A stretch of 64,000 nt of DNA, taken from assembly GCA_029255685.2 (NCBI GenBank), contig CM055313.2:24529079-24593078 (forward strand). The letters run 5' to 3'. This document shows positions 11,014 to 23,593 of the stretch, one piece after another. Both the position numbers and the translations under genes were made by a program. How positions within the stretch are numbered: position 1 is the first letter of the stretch; every line of letters starts with the position of its first letter. Under the pieces are notes generated by a model. The model worked only from the letters and a program-made list of their open reading frames with translations. It was not told where the DNA came from and ran no database searches. Source of the stretch: Silene conica. Its lineage: Eukaryota; Streptophyta; Magnoliopsida; Caryophyllales; Caryophyllaceae.

Positions 11014-12027
11014 ATGCCGATACCAACTGTACAAATATCAATTCCTTTCCGACCTTTGCTCAATAGAATAGCCAACCTACTGGATTTTGAGGAAGCACGG
11101 TATGCGCTGTATGATTCAGGGCAGCACAATGCGTCTCTCACTGTGAAATGTACTTTTGCCGAAGAAGAACATGTTTATGTAGGTGGTGTGTCGTCTAATT
11201 TTGGTGACTCGTGTGAGCAAGCAGCGCGGATGGCTGTAACAGACCTGATAGAAAAGTATGACATATCTATTGCAGACTTCACGGCTGAATTAAAACAATC
11301 GCACAAAAGATGTGCTAATCTGTGGAGGTTGAAACAAGAAGAGTTAAGACGCCTAACAAATGGGCACCCTAAAGTTCCATTGGTTGAAGAATTTGAATGT
11401 CCTGAGATATTTCATTATCAAACCCTTTCTTTGGACATGGTGTCCCTTTTGCAGATTATTGTTGGCAGGCTCCCTGTACAATGTAGCTCTATAACTACCC
11501 TAGAGCAAACCTCTTCATGTTTCACATCATGGTTGACTCTAAGTCGAGAAGGGGTTGATTGTGGTCCTACTCATATTGTTGGTGAAATATCCTCATCAAA
11601 ATATACATCAGAGCAAGCACTTGCTTGTAAAACTATTCAATATCTAATTCCCATTTATAATATCGAGTTAATTGATGCTAATTACGCGCCTGAAGACGTA
11701 AACTTAGCTGCCTTGACCTGTGAGTGTGCAAGGAACAAGTTTATTAGTCTTCAGAAACATTTGCTAGCATCTCAGGGAGCTACATTGGGAAGCCTAAATG
11801 ATTTTCCAAATGATTTAATACTGAATGAAGAGGATTGTCTTACTCCAAGAAGCGATCCTTATCTGATTCCTATACAAAAATGTCCGCCACCACCTCCTAA
11901 GAAACCAAAAGCAAACTCACAACTACCTGATCTTCGTAACTATATTCCTCCAAATAACAAGAAAGTTCCATTTACTAAATATGTGAACGACAGAAGTGTA
12001 TTCTATAAATCTGCAAAGTTTCAGTGA
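11014..12027 (+). CDS. dsRBD-like two-repeat protein 2, intact
   Basis: Open frame of 337 residues from the ATG at 11014; I chose it because it is the first ATG after the probable splice acceptor CTCCAG, although the frame stays open upstream. Repeat 1 (about 10-85) contains LLNRIANLL, YALYDSGQHNASLTVKCTF, VYVGGV and an alanine helix with EQAARMAVTDLI; repeat 2 (about 135-220) contains SLLQIIVGRLPVQ, SWLTLSREG, HIVGEIS and EQALACKTIQYLI followed by ELIDANY, which the paralogue shares as EIIDVNY. This fits two degenerate dsRBD folds. The C-terminus is distinct: CPPPPPKKPK then a basic, asparagine-rich tail. It lies about 0.6 kb before RepHel on the same strand. No catalytic motif is visible. 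It could be a small RNA- or protein-binding cofactor; I do not recognise a named family. Confidence 0.6.
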   Translation: MPIPTVQISIPFRPLLNRIANLLDFEEARYALYDSGQHNASLTVKCTFAEEEHVYVGGVSSNFGDSCEQAARMAVTDLIEKYDISIADFTAELKQSHKRCANLWRLKQEELRRLTNGHPKVPLVEEFECPEIFHYQTLSLDMVSLLQIIVGRLPVQCSSITTLEQTSSCFTSWLTLSREGVDCGPTHIVGEISSSKYTSEQALACKTIQYLIPIYNIELIDANYAPEDVNLAALTCECARNKFISLQKHLLASQGATLGSLNDFPNDLILNEEDCLTPRSDPYLIPIQKCPPPPPKKPKANSQLPDLRNYIPPNNKKVPFTKYVNDRSVFYKSAKFQ

Positions 12028-12618
12028 AGATGGTGTAGAGCTTGTTGTATTCGGAGTGCTACTGTGTTATGCAAGTCGGTGCTTAGCATAAACATTTTCA
12101 ACTGTGGTGTAGTTTTTACTTAGGACTTGTTTTGTGTGTTAGCTTAGAGCATATGAGCTCAGTTATTGTAATCTGCTTATCTATTATTGTCTTTGTTTTC
12201 ATATATTAAGTATCATTATGTGTTTACAGTTAATGGATATCAGGATCTTTTGTTGGAAATATGTGTCTTAGTCCTACAACAGCTGCATAATTAACATTAT
12301 ATTTGATGTAGCATAACATTACAATATTTGCATCGTTACGAGGAAATTGTAGTCTGCTGGATAAGTGTGAAAACAGTGTGTTGTGTGATGCCATTTTTAG
12401 ATACCAGTTGTTGCTTATGAATGCGAATGTGAGTGTTTTGTCTTTTTTTGACAGACAGTTGGAAAGAAATAGCAACCTGACACTGCAGATTAGATTTGTT
12501 ACAATTATTTGCTATATGGGTATGTTCTATGGGTATGTTCCTTATTGCATATTTATTTGTTTTTTAAAAGATGAACACAATATATATTAAACGTAATTGC
12601 GATCGTTGTTACTTACAG
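12028..12618. other. Spacer before RepHel
   Basis: AT-rich. It presumably holds the 3' UTR of dsRBD-like gene 2 and either the RepHel promoter or its first intron (an ACTTACAG acceptor ends at 12618). No gene seen. Confidence 0.4.
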
Positions 12619-13831
12619 AAGACAACTTTCCATATTACAAAAACGTTCATGGATCTGGCAAAACTAAGTGCAAATGTAGGTCTCAATTACAAGCTGAATC
12701 CAGTTGGACAAGGTAGAGCAACAACAATCAGTATCTTACTATAACTTCGTGATGTGTGTGATCTAAGCAGAACCCTTTTCTTGTTGTCTAAACTTAGGAT
12801 TACAATAGGGAATGCAGATGCCGGTACTCCGAAAAAGCGTTGCAGGAAGCCCCGTGTTAGACCTCAAATTGGTGAGTGTTTGACCATTTGTGGTATGAAT
12901 CATTATATTTCCTAAGATAAGATCTGTTACACTTCATTGTCGATTGTAGGTCTGCCCCTTGGTATGATTGGTCAGCCGTTAGTTGGATCTCCGTTAAAGT
13001 TGCCACATGTTCCTTCGTGTGATAAATGCCTTGCAAAGAGAATAATCTATGAATCAAAAACATTCTGCTGTGGTAATGGTTCTATTGTGCTGCCTTCCAG
13101 CACGTTTCCACCACTTCTCACCATGTTGTACACATCGGCAGACCCAATAGCAGTGCATTTTCGGCAGTATGCACGTCTATACAATAACCTGTTTGCGTTT
13201 ACTTCTATTGGTGGGAAATTTGAATCACAAACGATCAAGGGTATTTACGTCTTCAAACTACATGGCCAGATGTACCATAATGTACCTGACTTACTTCCGT
13301 GTGGTACTCACCCCAAATATCTTCAACTGTACTTTTACGATGGTCTACATGAAGCTGCAAATCGTGCAGCGTGCTTTAGCGAACTCAATGCAGCTGTCAT
13401 TGAAATTCTGATGGATGTAACGCAGACAAATCCATACGCTCGCTTTTTCCGTTCATTGAAAGATGTAACTGTTACTGCCAACACCAAGATAGTTATCACG
13501 AAAAATCCTAACCAAGATCAGCGTGTTAGCAATGCTCCTACATCTAGCGAGATTGCTGCAATTTGGCCTGAGGATTCCACATCTGGTGAAACTGACGGTC
13601 CTCATATATTGGTGACTACCCATAATGAGGCTTCGCATCGAGTCATGCATTATTATGGCTGTTACGATCCATTGCAGTACCCTCTGCTATTTCCCAAAGG
13701 AGAATGTGGATGGCAACAATGCCTCAAAAAACACGTTAATCGTAACAGGACAGAACGGGCCGTACAAAGTACAACCCCATCTCCATCTAGCTTTCCAAAC
13801 GCTAAGTCTCTTTTGGATGCAGAAGAAGAAC
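12619..13831 (+). pseudogene. RepHel, N-terminal exons
   Basis: The start of the Helitron transposase. Exon-like pieces: 12619-12712, 12798-12871 and 12950-13831, with good GT and AG borders (AATTG|GTGAGT, GATTGTAG|GTCTGCC, GAAC|GTAAGT). The third holds the N-terminal region typical of plant RepHel: the cysteine motif SCDKCLAKRIIYES and FCCGNGSI, then HGQMYHNVPDLLP and LQLYFYDG, then HYYGCYDPLQYPLLFPKGE. Joining exon 1 to exon 2 in phase gives an immediate stop, so the 5' part is either damaged or mis-modelled. Splicing from exon 3 to 13942 keeps the frame. The zinc-like motif and the YDPLQYPLLFP phrase make this assignment firm. Confidence 0.85.
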
Positions 13832-13941
13832 GTAAGTCCTCCACGTATAAATGTTTGGGACTGTTTGATGTTTCAAAAGGTCTGAATTGCAATATAGATT
13901 ATGTTTGATAATGCATAATAGTGAATCTGTTATCCTTACAG

Positions 13942-15495
13942 GTAGTTCTTATCAGAAGAAAACAGAAGACCGAAATGTTTCATGCCGTGAATATTATTGT
14001 TATAAGCTACAAAATAGACCAGGAAATATGATGTTGAGAGCTGGGAGATGTTTACAGCAATATATTGTTGATATGTACGTAAAGTTGGAAAACACACGGT
14101 TAGACTACCTTAGGCATAATTAGGATACAATCAGATCTGAGCTGTATTAAGGTTTACTTGACACCATTGATGCTGGTGAACAATGCGCGGCAAATGTTGG
14201 CCGACGTGTTATTCTTCCAGCGACCTATAGTGGCGGACCTAGGGATATGAAAAGGAGATATCTAAATGCGATGGCTCTTGCGCAGCGGTATGGAAAGCCA
14301 GAATTTTTCATAACTATGACATGCAATGCAAATTGGCCAGAGATCAAGAATGAGCTGGCACTTGGAGAAGAAGCCCAGAACCGTCCAGATATTGTAGCTC
14401 GGGTTTTTCGAGCTAAATTGCTGCTGCTGAAGAAGAAATTGGTCGACGACAAAATTTTTGGAGAAGTTGCTGCCTTTGTATATGTAGTGGAATTCCAGAA
14501 GAGAGGATTGCCTCATGCGCATTTCTTGTTGATTATGAAGCCTGGTAACAGGATGAACTGCCCAGCTGACTTTGACAAATTTGTGTCTGCTGAAATCCCT
14601 CCTCAGTCAAATGCAAACCTGCGTGCAGCTGTGATAAAGCATATGATGCACGGTCCATGTGGGAAGATGGACCCTGAGTGTGCATGTATGAAGCATAAAA
14701 GCAGTCCAGGAAAATGTAAGTACTTGTATCCCAAACCATACACAGCTGAGACGACCAACAATGATGATGGTTACCTAGTGTATAAGCGTAAGCCAACATT
14801 TGAAAGTGTGCGTGTAAGAGGTCAAATGCTTAACAATTGCTGGGTAATAGCATACAATCCATATCTAATAGACATTTTTGACTGCCATTTGAATGTGGAA
14901 TTGTGCTCAACAATTCAAGCTGTGAAGTACTTATATAAGTATGTTACAAGGGTCATGACAGGATATCATTCAATGTTGCAGCAGATGGTGAAGTCAAGCC
15001 GGTTGATGAAATAGAGCAGTATCAAACAGGCCGCTGGGTATCTCCTATTGAAGCAATTTGGAGAATTTATGGATTTGATCTATTTGAAATACAACCTGCA
15101 GTGATGGCACTGCCAGTTCATCTACCAGGTATGCAGACTATACAGATGAGGCCTCACCAAAGATTGGATAGTGTAGTGTCTAACCAAAAGCGTATAAGGA
15201 CTCCACTGACTGAATTCTTTAGGTTGAATGGTGAGAATGCTTCCAATCCAGAACGGAGGCATCTATATGGGAGTTTCACTGAGCATTACCGTTGGGACCC
15301 ATCTCAACGGACATGGTTCAAGCGTAAGAACAAAATATTTGTAGTAGCTCGACTTGTTTTTGTGGCTCCATCGGAAGGAGAGCGCTACTTCCTGCGTTTG
15401 TTGTTGACACATGTAGTTGCTCCAAAATCTTTTGCAGACTTGAAAACAGTTGATGGTTATGAATGTGCAACATTCCAGGAAGCTGCGCTCAAAGA
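13942..15495 (+). pseudogene. RepHel, Rep (HUH endonuclease) region
   Basis: This part nicks and rejoins DNA in rolling-circle transposition. The Helitron_like_N domain begins near SCREYYCYKLQNR and continues through GGPRDMKRRYLNAMAL and FFITMTCNANWPEI. The HUH metal-binding motif is present as GLPHAHFLL (about 14508-14535) and the two catalytic tyrosines as YLYKY (about 14930-14945), so the active-site residues survive. Lesions: in-frame stops at 14121-14123 (TAG) and 14148-14150 (TAA), each where the family usually has glutamine; a frameshift just after YLYKYVTR near 14950; and another near 15490. The upstream exon joins through a clean intron (13832-13941). Not functional as it stands. Confidence 0.9.
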
Positions 15496-17280
15496 CAGCT
15501 AATTGAAGATGACAATATGGTAGAGCTGTGTTTAGATGAGGCTAAAGAAGTAGAGATGCCAGCTGCTTTGCGACGTTTATTTGCAACTCTGCTCATATTT
15601 TGCCAGCCTAAAGACCCAAGTGCTCTCTGGGAAAAATACTACAGTTCACTGTCAGTGGACTACAGAAAAGAACACCCAGATGATCCCTACACTGCACATG
15701 TTCTTACTGTCCAACGTCTTGAGCAACAGGTAGAAGCAATGGGCAGAACTTTGAAAAGTTTTGGGTTATCAGATTTGATACATCCACAGGATGTAGAACT
15801 TCGACCATCACAAGATACCCTTGATGCACTCAACGCACCAATACCAGATGAATGTATTATATATGTGTCGCAGATCATTGAACCCAGAGCAACAAAAGGC
15901 TTTTGACGTAATAATCGATTATGGTACACATAATAAACCTGGTGCTTTTTTTGTAGATGGGCCGGGGGGAACTGGAAAGACCTACCTATACAATGCTCTG
16001 TATGCAGAAATACGGCTTATGGGTAAAATAGTCCTCGCTACTGCTACTTCGGGTATTGCTGCAGCAAACATCCCATCTGGGAGAACTGCTCACTCACGGT
16101 TTAAACTCCCTCTAGATTTGGATGTTTCTTTGTCGTGCTCTGTGCCCAAGCAGAGTAGTCTTGCTGCGCTCATAAAAGCATCTTCTCTAATCATATGGGA
16201 TGAGGCCTCCATGGCATGTAGGGAAGGTGTAGAGGCATTAGAACAGCTTTTACGAGATCTGTGCAATCCTGAATTGTAATTTGGTGGTAAACTTATTGTA
16301 TTTGGTGGAGATTTTCGACAAGTTCTTCCAGTCGTCCAGAATAAGTCCATACGTGAGCTGGTCAATTCTACATTAGTTGCCTCCGATATTTGGCCACATC
16401 TGGTCAAATTCCGGCTAACTGTCAATGTAAGGGCTAAAACTGATCCACATTTCTCAGATTTTTTGTTAGCTCTTGGAAATGGTCAGCTCCAAACATGTGA
16501 ATCAGAGATGATTGAGCTGCTAGATGGAATTGTACTAGATACAACTCAGTTAGGTGGGGATCTTCTAAGTACAGTTGCTGATACCGTATATCCAGATGTG
16601 GACATCGACAGTATTGGGGTAGATATTTTTAATCGTCGATCTATACTTACACCTATGAATGAGGATGTTGATGATATAAACACATACATGATAACAAGTT
16701 CCAAGGTGAAGCTGTTATGTATAGGGGGTTTGACTCAATGCTTTCGGATAACTGCAATGTCTACCCTTCAGAATTTATAAACAAACTTTGTCCTGGTGGC
16801 ATGAGTCCTTATGAGTTGGTATTAAAGAAGAACGCTCCGGTTATTTTGTTGAGAAATCTCCTCCCATCTGCAGGACTATGCAACGGTACAAGGCTGATAT
16901 GTGCAGGGTTTACACCAAATATGATCGAATGTGTTATAACCAGTGGTCTTTATAATGGTCAGCATGTGTTTATTCCTCGCATAAAGATGCGACCATCCAG
17001 CTCTTCAAATTATCCATTCCAATTCCAGAGGAATCAGTTCCCTCTCAAACTTTGCTTTGCAATGACAATCAACAAGTCACAAGGTCAGACACTAGACAGG
17101 GTTGTTGTTTACCTACCAAGACACTGCTTTTCACCAGGACAGCTGTATGTTGCACTATCACGAGTGCGGGAAGCAGTAAAAGTAAATGTCATTGCAGCAT
17201 CCAATGATTGCGAGTTAAATATGAACTGTGTCAGAAACATGGTATCTTTTGAAGTGCTAAGACTTGCAGGTATTTTGTAA
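15496..17280 (+). pseudogene. RepHel, Pif1-like helicase region
   Basis: The SF1B helicase half, which unwinds the donor strand. Visible motifs: Walker A GPGGTGKT (about 15960-15985), motif Ia ATATSGIAA, Walker B IIWDEASM (about 16190-16215), motif III FGGDFRQVLPVV (about 16300-16335), then MTINKSQGQTL (about 17065) and YVALSRV (about 17145). Lesions: a frameshift near 15890, between the linker and the LNPEQ start of the helicase; an in-frame TAA at 16277-16279 just before FGGK; and a frameshift near 16720. The C-terminus ends normally at 17280 without an OTU or other extra domain. Length and order match an ordinary plant RepHel. Confidence 0.9.
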
Positions 17281-18410
17281 GATTTGCTAGCAGCTGACAC
17301 TGCACCAATATTTTGGTTAACTGATTATAACTGCTCAATATGTATACAGCGTTGGCAAGATGCGTATAGTTTATCCTTACGATATTTGTGTTATTACATC
17401 AACCTAGATAGTGGTTACAAACTGCGAAATCTTGGTTGTATGTACTGTAACACAATGATATCCTGTCTTGCTGCTTAGGACAATTCCTAATATATACTAT
17501 TGAGAAATTTAATCAGGCACTTATGCTTCAGAATATTGACATATCAGTTTGACTCCAACTTAGTAATCAAATCCTACGACAACGCCTTATGTAAATGACA
17601 CAAATTTATCGTTATGCAGTATGTTTATATGCTCATTGCATTACAGGTGTTAGTGTATTAGATCTATATACTGATAGTTCATAAAATTTAGTAATAATAA
17701 TAGAGGCATCGAGCAAAACCATCGTCCCGTTGAGTGTAATAAAGTTTGTTGAGTTTCAAGAGAGTCATAGTTAATTACTTATTTATTTTGCATCACGACT
17801 TATAAACTACTTAACTTATCAAGCGACACTTCACGTAAACGACAGTAACTAATCGACAATGGTTACCTACAGCTGTAGTTGGTAAAATACGCTGTTTGTT
17901 ACATTTACGTATACATAATGTAACCTGATATAATAACCGTAACAGTAGCCTAATATCTCTTGTTGCAAACTACTATAGATACTTAAAAAAACAAACCAGA
18001 TTTGATAAATCTACAAATCCCTGAATTATGCAAAGTTAGAAAGTACATACACCATACCCCTATAATGTACTATGTCAGACAATCCCACGTAATTAACAGA
18101 GCACAGTTAACCTACTAACCAACCACTACTGTACATAATTGGGTATGGGCCTTCACTAATACTACACTCCACCTCTATTATGTGGACAAATACACTATTA
18201 ATAACCAGTTGATATTTTGCCATATCCTTCATGAGTCTAACATAGCTAGAGTTACAACACACCCTTTCCAGGTATGGATTTGTAACTTAATGTCTCTGAA
18301 TTTTTAAGTAGGCATTAAGAAATTTGAGATATTAGGTCCATCAGTTACTCCTTCAAATGTTGTGATCCATTTAATTTAATACATACATATTCATCTTCTT
18401 TTGCAACAGA
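17281..18410. other. Spacer between RepHel and RPA
   Basis: A 64-codon open frame follows directly (17284-17478) but shows no motif. The rest is AT-rich with no gene; an acceptor-like TTGCAACAG lies just before the RPA ATG at 18411, so part may be a leader intron. Confidence 0.4.
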
Positions 18411-20946
18411 ATGAAACCTCGTAAAGTCTACCTTGATGAGTTAACTGACACTACCAAAAACTACTAGGTCAATGTCAAAGTAATCGAGAAGCGTCGTCCG
18501 AAGGCATCTCCTGTTAAGGTGCAATACCAAAGCTTGTTATTTGAAGATGATAAGGTATTTGAACTCATTCACCCACATATGTTAATATATATTAGAACTT
18601 CTTGCACAGATAGATGTGAAACCTTTATTAGTAAGGTTTGCTTGATTATGATTACTGATATACCTACATGAGCTTTCTGCATATGTAATTCTGACTTTGA
18701 TAAGTTTGTTTTCTGGACATGTTTTGATCAGGGTAACAAAATGCGTGCTGCTCTTTTCGCTGATCAAGTTGACATATATGAGGATGCTATCAAGCGTAAT
18801 CAAAAATATGAGATATCAAATGCTTGCATAAGTCCTCTTAAGCCTGAGTATAAAACAAATGAATCTGGTCTAGATTATCAGATGACCTTCAATAAACGTA
18901 CCGTTATCATGCCTATGGACATTGATGGTGGATGTGCTGATATTAACTATCGTCCAATTTCACAGATACCTCGGGCACCTGACTATAGTGAAATGTTTGG
19001 TACACTTCAAAATAATAATATGTCTGTATATATTGCATGTATTAACAATGTCTTCTGTTTGTAACTAGTGTTTTACGAACATACGTTTTATGCATTGTAG
19101 ATATAGTTGGTGTTGTACTTTTTTTAGAAGACCAGCCAAGGAAGATTGTCACGGCAAAGGCCCGTGAAACAGCTGTCCGTGAAGTCATATTAATCGACAA
19201 CAGGTGATTGATGCCAAGTACTTTGACACATTGAAATACATATTATTCTACATATAGATAACATTAGACATATCATGATACTGCTGTTGCTAATATAAAT
19301 GCTCTTGCAGTACTACACAACCTTTGTCCATCTCAGTTTGGGATGATCTCGTTCAGGATGACTGCACTCTGCTGATATCAGAACCTGGAAAATTTAGAGC
19401 AGTTGGCATAACAGCACTCAGAGTATCAATACGTAAAGGTTTTGATAGTTACGGTCAATCTGGTTGTACACGTGCCATAGTCTAATATATTGCATCATTA
19501 CAACATTTAGCAGTATCTTAATACAGTTTGCGATGTAGCAGGATTTTCAATGACAACATCTGCTTCAACTGTTTTTGTACACTCACCAGATGGTGATAAA
19601 GCTGATGCTCTCAAAGCATGGTACTGAACTAAGCTACACGCAAGAAAACAAAACATATTCTAGACAAAATGTAATCCTGCTAATGTTTGAACTACGTGAA
19701 TGTGCAGGATGGCTAGCCACATTATGGCGTTGACGAAGTTGCAAAACCGACTATTTAATGTCAAGATGCATGTACTCACTGACAGTACGACAACCATCTC
19801 AACCCTTCGTTCCAAAAAGGTAGCAAAATTCCTGCATCTTTTCCTGCACCATATTTATAACTGAAACTGTATCAATAATCCAATAATACTACATCATAAC
19901 AGAATGTCGCGGCTACGCAACAGTAGTCCAAACACTACAGAAGTTTTAACACAGATTGTATTCATATATTTAGTACAAATGAGAGATTTCAAGATGATTA
20001 ACAGTATGGGTTATGTGTCTTAAATACTACAAACAGGCTAAAACAACCTTGCAAGATGAGAGGCATTGGTTAGAAGTAACTATCCCAGATGTTGATTTTG
20101 AGAAAATTAATGCATACATGGGTTGCTCAAATTGTTCTAAGCGGTCAAACATACAACCAGGCAACACATATACTTGTGACAGCTGCGCTAAACCTAACTG
20201 CACCTCAGAACCAAAGTAAGACTTGTGCTCATTTGACAATTATTGAGTTATATATAACTGAGCAGTGCATTTTATTTATGAATAAGACCAGGTTAACACT
20301 GGCTTTGGTGAAATTGAAAATATACATTCCATTAAGAATGGTTTTGTGAAATGTAGGGTTACTTTCAATTGTGAAGTATCGGATGGCACTGGAACACTAT
20401 CCTTTACTATGTTTACAGATGTTACTGAACAACTGTTCAGGATGTCCGCATCTGACATATTCCATATGAAGCATAATGTGAGTCTAAATTTACTTTGTTT
20501 TATTTCTAAATTAATAGTACTCTTCATATTAACTGGTGTATTGTTTGGCAGTCTGATGAGCCAACCTTTACAACACTCAAAGGATTACTTGTAACAAAGC
20601 CTTTCAAAGCTCAAGTAGCTCCAGCTAATAGCCTGTCAACCAACAATGTGCTGCAATGGATAATAAAGGGTGTCGTAGTGAGTGCTGAGAGCAGTGGTCG
20701 ATCCTGAACTCACTGTGGAACAAACAAATGAAGGAACCCCACTAGAAAGCCACATGTTGGGGATGTTAACATCAAACACCTGTGATGAGTTTGCTAAAGA
20801 TGACTAGCCTGTGATTCCAAGATATCCAACAATTGTTGATTCAGGGAAAGATGTGGCAATAACTTTGTCACACCCACAACTCCCAAAAAGGAAGTGTAGG
20901 AAGGAGAAGACAGGATCCCCGTCTGCAGTACTCTCTACCCCAAATT
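18411..20946 (+). pseudogene. RPA1-like gene of the Helitron
   Basis: Homologue of the large RPA subunit, binding single-stranded DNA. It is split into at least eight small exons with good borders: 18411-18554, 18732-about 19000, 19101-19203, 19311-19438, 19542-19620, a damaged exon near 19710-19815, 20037-20215, about 20300-20477, and about 20552 on. Exon 2 carries the DBD-A OB fold (GNKMRAALFADQVDIYEDAI, YEISNACISPLKPEYK); exons 4-5 carry DBD-B (ISVWDDL..ALRVSI); the zinc ribbon (GCSNC and YTCDSC) is in exon 20037-20215; DBD-C follows (RVTFNCEVSDGTGTLSF). Lesions: TAG at 18465-18467, a stop at about 20705, and probable frame breaks in the damaged exon. Coding-like sequence continues past that stop (PKRKCRKEKTGSP) to about 20946. 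Same strand and next to RepHel, as in autonomous plant Helitrons. Confidence 0.8.
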
Positions 20947-21806
20947 AAGAACCAGTAACTACCCCAAATTAACAATCAGTGTCAACATGAACTCTATCTA
21001 TGTTACCCGTTTATCTTTTGCTGTTATAGTGCTCATAGTATGCACAATTAATGTCTGTTTAGTTAATAAAGGCATGTCAACATGAACTCCTTATATTACA
21101 AGTTCATCTATATATTCTAATTTAGTAACTTGAGATGCTCCATGGTTTGTAGCTACAAAAGACTAACACCATAAATCGTATGCCTATTGTTTCGGTGTCC
21201 AATAATGACATTTAGTGCCTTGCTCAATGAAATCGTACACAGTATTGTTGAAATCCAAACTGCTAACACCCACGCCTGTATAGCTCCAATACACAGCTTA
21301 ATATATAACACTATTATCAAAAGGAAGTTGTTAATGGTTGAAGATTACCAACAAAACCCCAATAACATAGCACCTTAAACTAAAAGTAATATGCCACATA
21401 GAAGTTTATCTACTACGAAAAGACGTATATGTTCACGAGTTCCTCCTGATCAAAAGACAAATTGAAATCGCTAAATTCATAAACACAAGAGAAACTTAAC
21501 CATATACATCGCCAGGTTCTATCATCATCCAGGAGAAACGATCAATCTTACAACTTACCTACTGATTATGGTATAATCCCTAAATTCTAACGACGTAATA
21601 TTACAGGTTACAAACGTAGTAGCTTGTTGTCAAATAAATTGCAGTAATAATTGAAAATAAACAATGTTATGAGCAGTCCAAATTGAAATAATGCAGCCAA
21701 AAGAAAGGTGCTTAACTCAAAAACATGTATAAAATCTTGCATTACATTAGCTATAAACATAACAGATGTATATTCAGAAAGATTACCGGTTACCTTATTG
21801 GCAGAC
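20947..21806. other. Spacer between convergent RPA and F-box-like gene 2
   Basis: AT-rich, with no recognisable gene. Short open frames here have no supporting motif. Two repeats of ACCCCAAATTA (20937-20970) stand out slightly. Confidence 0.4.
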
Positions 21807-22314
21807 TCAGCAATCAGAGTCATAGTACCCCTCGTTGCCAGACTTCTCAACATACGCATACTTTGAGCTGCTACCCCTCCTGTAACGTCTCTTTCTCTTC
21901 TTAGCTTTCGACTTTCGTGGCTTGCATGAGCATGAGATTGACACCATCCTCTGGTTTCTGGTCACCCATATCTGATTTCCACGATTTTCTATCACAAGTT
22001 CATGATCATAATCTAGGTCAACCTTAGATGTTTCTGTACCAACAAGATACTGCCCTGCCCATGCCTTACAAACCTCCGCCATACTCCTTTTGCCTTGCCT
22101 ATCGAGCTTGTTGAAGACATGATCAGTAAGTTCTGGTAAACTGAGGAATGGCTGATGAGGTCTGCTGCCAAAGGGCATTTCCTCTTCAACAGTTACTTTT
22201 GAAAATAAGGTGGTGGACTGAAACTGACTTTTTTTTCCAATTAACGTATTTTTCGACAAATTCTGGCTTATCATCATCGTTAAAGTATATTACTTTTCCA
22301 CAGGGTTTCTCCAT
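21807..22314 (-). pseudogene. F-box-like protein 2, one frameshift in an A-run
   Basis: The natural start is the ATG at 22314: the first frame gives MEKPCGKVIYFNDDDK then YVNWKKK, matching the N-termini of the two paralogues. It then slips in the run of eight T (plus strand, 22229-22236). The second frame continues with QFQSTTLFSK, the F-box-like segment (FLSLPELTDHVFNKLDRQGK, MAEVCKAW), GTETSKVDLDY, SISCSC, a strongly basic region and the tail EGYYDSDC, ending at 21807. 508 bp is one more than a multiple of three, so a single added A explains the break. A shorter protein from the ATG at 22277 is open but lacks the family N-terminus. It lies downstream of, and convergent with, the RPA gene. 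Whether it binds SKP1 is unknown. Confidence 0.65.
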
Positions 22315-23593
22315 TTTAGATGTGCACGAGTTTTGGGAATGTGGGCAGGGACAATGATCAGAATGGAGTATGCATGATGAAGGTTGGAGGGTAACAACTA
22401 CTCGTAGTAATCACACGGAACAGTAGTGTCTAATTAGATAGTTTAGGGAAACGTAAGGGCATGATAGCCGTCATTTAGTTTAGCAGCTAATGGTTTATGT
22501 AATTATTACCATTATATCCGTACTTTTCTTAAATCGCGTATTTCCGTATAGCGACGATATGAGTTGAAACGATTTTATTCTTATTTTAATAAATGTTTCA
22601 TCCAAATTATCGTATTATTGTTAATTTATAAGACAAAATATAGTCATGTATGAACTTATTTGATTTAGCGTAATGAATTTTCTAAGAATGTAAAATGCTT
22701 AAAACTTTTAATAATGTTTAGTAAAAATATTCACGTTAATAAATGTGTTAATAAAAACGTGATAAGCAACTGTTACCTTTTATTTCGGTGGAAGTTTATG
22801 AACTTTTCTCGTATGAGATGCCGAATGAGGTTGGTATGTTTGACTAAGTTATGTTTGGAGGCAAGGACGGAAATGTATTTTAATTGGGATAATTAACGCA
22901 CTATTATGACATAATTCCTATCCTTAATTTGGGTCTCTAACTTTTACGAAACGCATCACATGGGATCCCTCCCAAAGGTAACACTGATATCGTATCTAAC
23001 CCGGTTAACTAGAGGGAGGGCTGTGTTAACTTCACGATTTCAGTTAACAAATGATTGTGTATTAATAAAATATAGAATACATTTAGAACATAATGTAATT
23101 TACTATAATGTGCAATTTAATCATTTAGTTAATTAGTAGTGTTAAGCCCTCTTTACTTTTGACGGGTGGTGTTTAATGTTTGTCACTAAACTGAAGGTAT
23201 ACTTACCATCTTGCATACAACCTTTAGGATAAACAGCACAGCAATGTCCTATACGCATGCTAAGTAATGATTAGTCTTTTCTTTGTCTTTCTCTCATTTC
23301 ATTACCGTATCTTACTTCCTCGTTACTACTTTTCGATTCTGTTTATACATCCTCGTTTGAATTTTTAAATTAGTCAATATCTTTTTAAAAATATACAAGT
23401 AGTTATCCACATATAAGTTATACATCTTAATTATGAAATCATTGATGTGTTTAAAATCGTTTGTTTAGAATGAAGTATTCAAATTTATAATCAAATTCAC
23501 TGATATTGAGATAATTTTTAAAAGTGCTTAATTTACATTTAGCTTTTAATATATATCCAATTTAGGGTATGTTGTATATTAAATTTAGTAAGT
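22315..23593. other. AT-rich spacer between divergent F-box-like genes 2 and 3 (left part)
   Basis: No coding signal. AT-rich with no TATA box clearly better than background. The short open frame at 22714-22896 has no motif. Confidence 0.35.

Noticed and set aside
18060-18180. Helitron 5' terminus near the ACCACTACTGTAC stretch
   Set aside because: No TC start with family-like sequence, and RepHel upstream would then be outside the element.
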